DNA from: Chthoniobacterales bacterium
Lineage (GTDB): Bacteria; Verrucomicrobiota; Verrucomicrobiae; Chthoniobacterales; UBA10450
DNA length: 6,268 bases
NCBI GenBank assembly: GCA_003244125.1
Contig: QHBL01000016.1
Span: 1 to 6,268 of the forward strand
Direction of reading: 5' to 3'
Shown here in pieces: positions 1-6,268 of the stretch (position 1 is the stretch's first letter; each line of letters begins with the position of its first letter). A program made the translations under genes and the position numbers. Below the pieces are notes generated by a model. That model did no database searches and was not told the origin of the DNA. It saw only the letters and a program-made list of their open reading frames with translations.

Positions 1-1566
1 GCAGTCGATTTCATCCGGATCCATTGGAGCGCACCTTACGCCAGGCAATTCCAGGTAGAATACTGGACCGGAAAAGACGCCATGCACCTGCACCCGGACG
101 AGGACGATGGATGGCGCCCCTTCTCCCACGGAACGGTAACTGACAGCGCGGGTGGCACTACTTCACTGCGCCTCGATCGCGAGCTAGTGCAGTTCGTCCG
201 CATCATCATGAGTGCCAGTTCCCACTCCGCGGGTCAAGACGCACCAGATATTCGCGATAAGCTGGGCTTCGCCGTGCGCGAGATCGAGCTGGGCGAGATA
301 GCTAACGACGGACAGTTTCACGATCTCGTTAGACACGCGCCGGGTCGGCACGGTCAGACGATTGTCTATGTTTCTTCCACTGACCCGTGGCATCGGGCAC
401 AGGATATCGACGGCAAAACCGAGCAGCCAGGTCTTGACTTCGTTTTGCGCAGCAGGCTCACCAATAATCTTCCGGCGTTAATTCCACTCGGGATCCTTTA
501 CGACACTCCAGATAACGGGGTCGCAGAAATCCAATACCTGCTAAAACGACACTATCCGCTCGACGGCATCGAACTGGGCGAAGAACCAGATGGGCAATGG
601 GTCGCGCCGGAAGATTACGCTGCACTCTACGCCGGCGTGTCGCGGCGTCTGCGCGAGATCAATCCGAAGCTGAAGCTCGGCGGGCCGAGCCTTCAGAATT
701 TCGAGGGCCAACTACTCACCTGGCCGGACGACTCGGGCAACAGGTCATGGATTAACCGCTTTCTCCACTTCGTGCAACAACGTGGCGCCCCCTTCGACTT
801 CTTTTCCTTCGAATACTACCCATTTGACGACGTCTGTGCCGACGCTGCTCCGCACCTACTCGAAATTCCGCAACGACTCCGCGCCATGTTCGAAAGTCTG
901 CGCAAAGATGGCTTACGTTCCGGTATTCCGTGGCTCATGTCAGAATTCGGCTACTCTGTTTTCTCTGGAAAACACGAAGTCGAAATCGAGGGCGCACTCT
1001 TTCAGGCAGATGCTTTCGCGGCTTTTCTCAGCCTCGGCGGCAACAGAGCTTACGTGTATGGATACGAGCCGAACTACCTGGAAGATGAACTCCAATGCTC
1101 GTGGGGCAACCTCATGATGCTCCAGCTAAGAAAGAACCGCGAACCTTATAAACTCTCGACCTATCACAGCGCGCGAATGCTCTCGAGTGAGTGGATGCAG
1201 CCCAAGTCTGGAAGCCACCAACTTTACGGCGTCACCATCGACCCCGAGAATCCCGCTCTGAGCGTTTACGCTCTGCTTCGACCTGACGGGCAGTGGTCGC
1301 TTCTCGCCATCAACAAGAATCCGCGGCGCGCCGCGAGATTACATCCCGAGTTTCGGTTCGCCGGTAACGCTCGTGCTAGCTTCGGCGGCAAGGTCGATTT
1401 TATCAGCTTTTCGCGGGAGCAGTATGTCTGGCACGACGACGGACCCAATGGTTACCCTATTCGCAGCCTCTCGCCTACGCGCCTCCGAGCCGCGGCATCG
1501 ACTAGCTACGAACTACCTCCGTATTCGCTTTCCGTTCTGCGCGGCTACATCGACGACCTCAACTAA
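1..1566 (+). CDS. GH39-like (clan GH-A) glycoside hydrolase with N-terminal discoidin-like domain, 5'-partial
   Basis: The reading frame is open from base 1 without a stop, so the Met at 82 is probably internal and the gene starts upstream of the window; 521 residues are visible. Numbering from the Met at 82: the 27 residues before it plus about 1–48 look like the end of a beta-sandwich of the F5/8C (discoidin/CBM32) type (FIRIHW, FQVEYW, then W11, then [10 protein letters not shown]). Residues about 60–370 resemble a TIM barrel of clan GH-A, closest in feel to GH39. GEEPDG at 166–171 places the likely acid/base at E168 (bases 583–585), and SEFG at 287–290 places the likely nucleophile at E288 (943–945). 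Residues about 380–490 form a C-terminal beta-sandwich ending in [10 protein letters not shown], as is common in GH39/GH51 enzymes. A retaining exo- or endo-glycosidase is expected, probably secreted, but the signal peptide would be outside the window. The substrate cannot be read from the sequence. The residue before the acid/base is Glu instead of the usual clan Asn. The stop codon overlaps the stop of the convergent synthase gene. The hydrolase class is fairly secure; the exact family is less so. Confidence 0.5.
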   Translation, partial: AVDFIRIHWSAPYARQFQVEYWTGKDAMHLHPDEDDGWRPFSHGTVTDSAGGTTSLRLDRELVQFVRIIMSASSHSAGQDAPDIRDKLGFAVREIELGEIANDGQFHDLVRHAPGRHGQTIVYVSSTDPWHRAQDIDGKTEQPGLDFVLRSRLTNNLPALIPLGILYDTPDNGVAEIQYLLKRHYPLDGIELGEEPDGQWVAPEDYAALYAGVSRRLREINPKLKLGGPSLQNFEGQLLTWPDDSGNRSWINRFLHFVQQRGAPFDFFSFEYYPFDDVCADAAPHLLEIPQRLRAMFESLRKDGLRSGIPWLMSEFGYSVFSGKHEVEIEGALFQADAFAAFLSLGGNRAYVYGYEPNYLEDELQCSWGNLMMLQLRKNREPYKLSTYHSARMLSSEWMQPKSGSHQLYGVTIDPENPALSVYALLRPDGQWSLLAINKNPRRAARLHPEFRFAGNARASFGGKVDFISFSREQYVWHDDGPNGYPIRSLSPTRLRAAASTSYELPPYSLSVLRGYIDDLN

Positions 1567-4500
1567 ACGCGCACCGGAACCGACGCGGTCCGCTCCAGCT
1601 TGCCCCAGCCGACCAGAGCGCCTTTGATGCCGCGCAGGATCGCCTTCCAAATGCAGTAGCTCAGCATCGGGCGATAAATTAAACGCATGGGAATAATGCG
1701 CCATGCCTGCAACACATTCTCGCGTTCGAGCAGGCAGGCCAGCGTCGCGAGAATCACGTCTGTCGCGAGAAAGACGATGACGAAGGGAAGGAGATCACGC
1801 CAGGCGCCGAAAGGTAGCGACAGGATCAGGAATAAGTCTACGGCCGGCGTAATGGCAACGAGAATAATCTGAAAGAACCAGATACTGGGCAGGCTAAACC
1901 AGCCGAGTGCCCGCCATTTCGGGTTGAAGACCATGTCTCGATACTTCCACAAACACTGCAACGTTCCGTAAGCCCAGCGGAATCTTTGCCGGGCCAGGGC
2001 GCGCACCGTCTCCGGCGCTTCCGTCCAGGCAATGGCGCCTGGGACATAGACAATTCGCGTTCTGATCTTGTGAAGCGCGAGAGTAAGATCAGTATCTTCG
2101 GCGAGTGTCTCAAGGCTCAGGCCTCCGGCGCAGCGAATAGCTTCTTTACGAATGGCGCTGATAGCTCCCGGCACCACCGTAATACAATTCCATTTGGTAT
2201 AGGCGCGGCGGTCGAGGTTGAAGCCGACGATGTACTCGAGTGACTGACAGCGGGCGATGAAGCTGCGCAGATTGCCTACCTTGGCGTGGCCGGAAACAGC
2301 TCCAATTCCTTTGTCGGCGAATGGAGCTAGTAACTGCGCCAGGGTCTCGCGCTGAAAGTGAGTATCAGCGTCGACAAAGACGATCAGGTCGTGCCTGGCT
2401 TCGGCGATGCCGCGTTGCAAGGCTCTGGCTTTGCCACGATTCTCCTGCTGAATCTGACGCACGCGCGGGTCCTCCACCGTCTCGACGACGCGGGCTGTTT
2501 CGTCGGTCGAACCATCGTCAACCACGATGATCTCCAATGGGCTGGGGTAGTCGGTTTGCAAAAGTGAGCGCAAAGTTCCGGCGATGACTTTCTCTTCATT
2601 GTAAGCAGCGATGACAATGCTGGCTGGTTCTACAATGTTATTGCCGGACACTTTTCGAAACCGGCTGGCGAGGTAGATAACGATCAGCGTCCTAACGACG
2701 ACCAGTGCAGTGGCAACAATCATGAAGGCCCAGAGAAACTCTTGCAGGGCGTGAAAAATGCGGAACCCGGTGCTGCTGATGTAATGCGATGCCTTTTGTC
2801 CATTCGGCAAAGGCGGCATGAGCGCGTCGCGGCTGGTGCCAAGTAGTTGACTCAAGGGCACGATGCTGTCGCCGCGCGCCTTCAGATACTCAAGAATACG
2901 CGGCAGCGCCTCGACCGTCTGGGCACGATCTCCGCCGGCGTCGTGCAGTAGGATAATACTGCCGTCGTGCCGCTGTTGTTTGATCCGCTGCACGATGACG
3001 TCGGCGCCGGGCCGGGCCCAATCTTGCGGATCGATGTTCTCGAGAACGCACAGGTAGTTTAACTCCTGCGCGATTTCCAGAGGGACGAGATCGGCCAGGG
3101 CAGAGGGCTGAGTATCGGCGGCATAGGGTGGACGGAAGAGTGTCGTAGCGCGGCCGGTCAGTGATTGGATGAGTAACTGAGTCGCGTTGAGTTCCAGGCG
3201 CACGTGCTCTGGCCAGCACAAAGCGAGGTTAGGATGATAATAGGTGTGGTTACCGATTTCGTGGCCTTCTTCAAGGATGCGACGAACCAGGCTGGGATAG
3301 CGTTCAGCATTAACTCCAACGACGAAGAAAGCGGCCTTGACCCTTGCTGCTTTGAGGATCTCGAGAATTTTCGGCGTCCACACGGGATCGGGGCCGTCAT
3401 CGAAGGTGAGGGCAACATCGTGCGGGCCAGCCTCACCCTGATGATACAAGGTCGGGAACTCCGGGAATCTGGAATACTTCGCCGTAAGATACTTGTCATT
3501 GTCCAGGCTCAAAGCGCGTCTTCCATCGGCGCGACTTTCGTCCACGGTGACGATTTCCCCTTCGCCCACGTCAGTGATGGTGTCCGTCCCCCGCAGCGTC
3601 TCCAGTAAAGGCCGTGTTTGCTTATCGATAGTGAAGTCATTTGGGATATTCAATGCTTCCCAAATTGCGGTGTCTTCCGTGCCGAGCCGGTAGATGCCAA
3701 AGCCTCCGGCCTTTTGCTTTCGCACTTCGCGCACCTGGTTCAGAAATGTTACTACGTCTAGAAACCAGACAGCGTGTTCCTTGTCGCCGTCTTCGTAGTA
3801 GAAGTAAGGGGAGTAGTCTGGACCGATCACCTCGGCCGAAGTAATATCGGCGCCACTGGCCCGACTCATCGCTTCGGGAAAGCTAATTAATTCTGCCTTC
3901 TTTCCGCCGACTATCCAGTCATACCCGTAGCTACCGAGCACAATCACCCATTGTTGCGGATCGGAGTCTTCCATCAGGACGCGCAGCCAGCCTTCGAACC
4001 ATCCGCGCGAGCCGAGCGGTCCCGGCGGATCGATGTCGCTGGTCTCGTCGAAGAGTAGCGCGACAAAGCGATCGACATAGTCGGATAGTTCGTCGAAGTC
4101 GACGTAGTCCAATTCCTGCCCAGGCGATACGCATAACCACAGTTGCCGCCCATCGGCATGAAGTGCATCAGCCAGCTTCTCGAGCAGGGCGGTGAAGTCC
4201 TTCTTGTAGGCGGGATCTAATTGCTCCCAATCGACTACCACGCCGCTCGCTTTCACGTCACGCAAGGCAGTCAGAACATTCCTGATGAACTTCTCCTGTC
4301 TTACCACCGGGCCGTGCGCGACATTCTCGACCGCCTCGGGTTGCCAGGTATCACCGACAAGGTTCGTCAGCAGTGGCATAAGAGCTATGCCCTTACTCTG
4401 AGCCAGTTTCGGTATGCGATTGTCAGCGTCAACCTGGATATCGCCCAGTCCATTAACGACAGACATCCAGTCTGGACAAAGGTGGGTGATGAGACTGGCA

Positions 4501-4922
4501 TGCTCTTCCAGAGAAGCGTACGCATACGGATCTCCATTAGTATAAAAGGCGAGTCGCACCTCGTTATCGGGCAATTTGCGGCGTGGCTTGGCCGGGGCCG
4601 CGGAAGGTGATTGCTGGCTGGTCTGCGCCTGTCGCGCTGCTTGTTTCGCAGCCTGGAACTTTTGCCAAAGAAGCGAATTCGCGGGCGGTTGTTGACCAGC
4701 CGGGTTCTGCTTTTGCAACGACTTTAACTGACCTTTGATTTGCCGCAGCGAAAAAGGCGCGGTCATTTGCGGGGCGACAAACAAAGTCTGGACAAAGAGG
4801 ACGATGCCGAAGAAGAGAAGGACGCCGGTAATAAGCAGAACCAGGCGAAGTCGCGGCCATCGTTTCCCGAGTGGATCGGAAAAGACGAATGGAGTTACAC
4901 CGGGTGGCACATCTTCAGGCAT
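1563..4922 (-). CDS. Membrane GH18-like / NodB polysaccharide deacetylase / GT2 glycosyltransferase fusion protein
   Basis: Complete, 1119 residues. Order: short basic N-terminus; TM helix about 26–49; Gln/Ala-rich linker about 60–118; GH18-like domain about 121–430 (VVVDWE with D231 and E233; closing strand GGFGIYRLG at 406–414); NodB/CE4 deacetylase about 500–695; TM about 727–752; GT2 domain about 766–990; two or three C-terminal TM segments about 1008–1066; basic tail with GWGKLERT. All NodB motifs are intact: TFDDG 506–510, HTYYHP 559–564, RPPY 597–600, DPQDW 631–635, LLHD 658–661. The GT2 keeps VDDGS 801–805, DAD 851–853, ED 942–943 and QRFRW 979–983, the signature of processive synthases such as NodC, hyaluronan synthase and PgaC. 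The positive-inside rule puts GH18 and NodB outside the membrane and GT2 inside. Likely role: synthesis, export and de-N-acetylation of a beta-linked amino-sugar polysaccharide; product inferred. The ATG at 4922 is chosen because an in-frame TAG lies 9 bases upstream and the next in-frame ATG (residue 53) would remove the first TM helix. No good Shine-Dalgarno is visible. Confidence 0.5.
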   Translation of the reverse strand: MPEDVPPGVTPFVFSDPLGKRWPRLRLVLLITGVLLFFGIVLFVQTLFVAPQMTAPFSLRQIKGQLKSLQKQNPAGQQPPANSLLWQKFQAAKQAARQAQTSQQSPSAAPAKPRRKLPDNEVRLAFYTNGDPYAYASLEEHASLITHLCPDWMSVVNGLGDIQVDADNRIPKLAQSKGIALMPLLTNLVGDTWQPEAVENVAHGPVVRQEKFIRNVLTALRDVKASGVVVDWEQLDPAYKKDFTALLEKLADALHADGRQLWLCVSPGQELDYVDFDELSDYVDRFVALLFDETSDIDPPGPLGSRGWFEGWLRVLMEDSDPQQWVIVLGSYGYDWIVGGKKAELISFPEAMSRASGADITSAEVIGPDYSPYFYYEDGDKEHAVWFLDVVTFLNQVREVRKQKAGGFGIYRLGTEDTAIWEALNIPNDFTIDKQTRPLLETLRGTDTITDVGEGEIVTVDESRADGRRALSLDNDKYLTAKYSRFPEFPTLYHQGEAGPHDVALTFDDGPDPVWTPKILEILKAARVKAAFFVVGVNAERYPSLVRRILEEGHEIGNHTYYHPNLALCWPEHVRLELNATQLLIQSLTGRATTLFRPPYAADTQPSALADLVPLEIAQELNYLCVLENIDPQDWARPGADVIVQRIKQQRHDGSIILLHDAGGDRAQTVEALPRILEYLKARGDSIVPLSQLLGTSRDALMPPLPNGQKASHYISSTGFRIFHALQEFLWAFMIVATALVVVRTLIVIYLASRFRKVSGNNIVEPASIVIAAYNEEKVIAGTLRSLLQTDYPSPLEIIVVDDGSTDETARVVETVEDPRVRQIQQENRGKARALQRGIAEARHDLIVFVDADTHFQRETLAQLLAPFADKGIGAVSGHAKVGNLRSFIARCQSLEYIVGFNLDRRAYTKWNCITVVPGAISAIRKEAIRCAGGLSLETLAEDTDLTLALHKIRTRIVYVPGAIAWTEAPETVRALARQRFRWAYGTLQCLWKYRDMVFNPKWRALGWFSLPSIWFFQIILVAITPAVDLFLILSLPFGAWRDLLPFVIVFLATDVILATLACLLERENVLQAWRIIPMRLIYRPMLSYCIWKAILRGIKGALVGWGKLERTASVPVRV

Positions 4923-4932
4923 GGCGGACTAC

Positions 4933-4943
4933 TTTGGCCCAAA
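4933..4943. promoter_or_regulatory. Short palindrome just upstream of the fusion gene start
   Basis: TTTGG-C-CCAAA is a perfect 5+1+5 palindrome ending 11 bases before the ATG at 4922 on the minus strand, where a ribosome binding site would normally sit. No purine-rich Shine-Dalgarno is seen in this stretch. It might be a protein-binding site or a small hairpin limiting translation, but a palindrome this short can occur by chance. No convincing -35/-10 pair was found in the gap 4923–5037. Confidence 0.5.
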
Positions 4944-4967
4944 CCAGGGAAAGTGCGAGTTGCGCAG

Positions 4968-5016
4968 GTCTAATGGTCGCTCCGGGCAGCGGCGACTGAC
5001 GCGCGATAGATTAGAC
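4968..5016. repeat. Nested inverted repeats in the permease–synthase gap
   Basis: GTCTAAT at 4968–4974 is the exact reverse complement of ATTAGAC at 5010–5016. Inside it, GTCGC at 4976–4980 pairs with GCGAC at 4992–4996. The transcript of the minus-strand genes could fold here, about 22 bases after the permease stop. There is no T-run after the stem on the minus strand, so it does not qualify as an intrinsic terminator. It could be an attenuating or RNA-stabilising hairpin, an operator, or chance; the unequal inner spacers (1 and 13 bases) weaken the case. Confidence 0.5.
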
Positions 5017-5037
5017 GCGGCTGAATAGAGAACCCGT

Positions 5038-6268
5038 TTAGGTTTTCACGATCGGCGGCACCACATCTTCGGTATCGCCGGTATCGATGCCTCGAGCCAG
5101 CCGGCTGTGGCGTGCGCCGTAGAGGAAATAGATAACAAGCCCGAGAACGAGCCAGCCGAAGAAGCGCAGCCACGTTTCGATGGGCAAGCTGAGCATGAGA
5201 ACGAAACAGAGAAGCACGCCGAGGAGCGGAAACAGTGGGACGAAGGGAACGCGAAAGGGCCGCGGCCGGGCGGGATCTTTACGGCGCAAAACAATGACGC
5301 CGCAACAAACCAGGACAAAGGCGAAAAGCGTTCCGATGTTTGTCAGGTCGGCCAGTGAACCGATGTCGATGAGCATGGCAACGCCACCGACAACGATACC
5401 CGTAAGGATCGTAGTAACGTACGGCGTGCGAAAGCGCGGATGAATCCTCGCGAAAAAGTTTGGCAGCAAACCATCACGGGCCATGGCCATGAGAATACGC
5501 GGTTGTCCCAGTTGAAAGACGAGTAAGACGGAAGTAAGACCAGCAAGCGCACCGGCGCTGACCAGAGCCTGCGCCCATGGTTTGCTGGCAAAAGCAGTGG
5601 CGACGGCGGCGGAGTCCCCGAGATAGACAGTATATTTCTTAATGCCGGTAAGCACCGCGGACATCAGCACGTAAAGTATCGTGCAAATAATGAGACTGGC
5701 GATCATGCCGATAGGTAAGTCGCGCTGGGGATTCTTTGTTTCCTCCGCGGTAGTAGAGACCGCGTCAAAACCGATAAAGGCAAAGAAGACGATGGCCGCG
5801 CCACTCATGACACCGCCGAAGCCGCTGGGGGCAAATGGATGCCAGTTACCGGGACTCACCATGAATGAACCGAAGGCGATAACAAAGACAACGACGGCGA
5901 CTTTGACCAAAACGATAGTCGTGTTCGTCGTAGCGCTTTCACGCACGCCGTAGATAAGTAGCCAGGTAACACCGGCTACGATTAGAAGAGCTGGAAGATC
6001 CAATGCCAGCGCATGCCCGAACATATGGGGCAGAGTTAAGCTGGAATAGTATTGGGAGCTTTCACCGCCCTGCGCGACTTTGGTCGCGGCGGTGGTCGGA
6101 TCAGTTACCAGCCAAAGCGGAAGCTTAATTGAGCCATGACTCAAGCTATAGAGTAGTTTGACAAAGTAATCCGACCATCCTTTAGCTACGGCCATGTTTC
6201 CGACGGCATATTCCAGGATTAAATCCCAGCCGATGATCCAGGCAATGATCTCGCCCAGGGTGGCGTAG
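5038..6268 (-). CDS. APC-superfamily (YfnA/CAT-type) amino acid permease, 5'-partial
   Basis: C-terminal 409 residues of an inner-membrane amino acid transporter, probably a proton-coupled or exchange carrier. The frame stays open past the Met at 6195 to the window edge, and the extra 24 residues are clearly family sequence (YATLGEIIAWIIGWDLILEY), so that Met is internal. About ten hydrophobic segments are visible, matching TM3–TM12 of the 12-helix APC fold: in visible-residue numbering about 6–24, 90–108, 117–137, 152–170, 187–208, 232–254, 283–302, 309–328, 340–360 and 366–384. Hallmarks of the bacterial cationic amino acid transporter group are FFAFIGFDAVSTTAEETKNP at 161–180, followed by QRDLPIG, and QPRILMAMARDGLLP at 255–269. 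About 80–90 N-terminal residues (TM1, TM2 and the start of TM3) should lie beyond the window, for a usual total near 490–500. Substrate cannot be assigned because the TM1 binding motif is missing. It reads in the same direction as the fusion gene, ending 115 bases before it; co-transcription is possible but unproven. Confidence 0.5.
   Translation of the reverse strand, partial: YATLGEIIAWIIGWDLILEYAVGNMAVAKGWSDYFVKLLYSLSHGSIKLPLWLVTDPTTAATKVAQGGESSQYYSSLTLPHMFGHALALDLPALLIVAGVTWLLIYGVRESATTNTTIVLVKVAVVVFVIAFGSFMVSPGNWHPFAPSGFGGVMSGAAIVFFAFIGFDAVSTTAEETKNPQRDLPIGMIASLIICTILYVLMSAVLTGIKKYTVYLGDSAAVATAFASKPWAQALVSAGALAGLTSVLLVFQLGQPRILMAMARDGLLPNFFARIHPRFRTPYVTTILTGIVVGGVAMLIDIGSLADLTNIGTLFAFVLVCCGVIVLRRKDPARPRPFRVPFVPLFPLLGVLLCFVLMLSLPIETWLRFFGWLVLGLVIYFLYGARHSRLARGIDTGDTEDVVPPIVKT

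Noticed and set aside
82..84. ATG as the start of the glycosidase
   Set aside because: The preceding 27 codons are open and read as discoidin-like strands, so the true start lies outside the window.
782..1117. 111-codon open frame inside the glycosidase gene in another frame
   Set aside because: The overlapped frame encodes the catalytic barrel including the SEFG nucleophile motif; the alternative product is low-complexity Ser/Thr-rich.
3204..3608. 134-codon plus-strand open frame opposite the NodB region
   Set aside because: It lies wholly antisense to strongly conserved NodB motifs, has no recognisable domain and reads as a shadow of the real frame.
4221..4610. 129-codon plus-strand open frame opposite the GH18-like region
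   Set aside because: Antisense to the fusion gene, with no recognisable family; a shadow frame.
4968..5016. Rho-independent terminator after the permease
   Set aside because: Stems are short with unequal spacers and no T-run follows on the minus strand.
6193..6195. ATG as the start of the permease
   Set aside because: The frame continues upstream with clear family sequence (GEIIAWIIGWDLILEY), so this Met is internal, just after TM3.

Overview
The window carries three genes and very little non-coding DNA. The sequence is moderately GC-rich. The protein families (a GH39-like glycosidase with a discoidin-like domain, a GH18–NodB–GT2 fusion, and a YfnA/CAT-type amino acid permease) suggest a soil-type Gram-negative bacterium. 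Acidobacteriota is my best guess from family resemblance, not from a marker gene. No RNA genes, mobile elements, CRISPR arrays or broken genes were found.

Layout. Bases 1–1566 (+) hold the 3' part of a glycoside hydrolase gene whose start lies upstream of the window. Bases 1563–4922 (-) hold a complete 1119-residue membrane protein. It joins an extracytoplasmic GH18-like domain, an extracytoplasmic NodB polysaccharide deacetylase and a cytoplasmic family 2 processive glycosyltransferase. The two genes converge and overlap tail-to-tail by 4 bases. A 115-base gap (4923–5037) follows, with small inverted repeats but no convincing promoter or terminator. Bases 5038–6268 (-) hold the C-terminal 409 residues of an APC-superfamily amino acid permease whose start lies beyond the right edge.

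How they may work together. The fusion protein looks like a one-polypeptide polysaccharide machine. The GT2 domain would polymerise and export a beta-linked, probably hexosamine-containing glycan, the NodB domain would de-N-acetylate it outside the membrane, and the GH18-like domain would bind or trim it. These roles resemble those split between PgaC and PgaB in poly-N-acetylglucosamine systems. The convergent glycosidase could act on the same or a related glycan, but this rests on adjacency only. The permease has no obvious functional tie and may simply be a neighbour.
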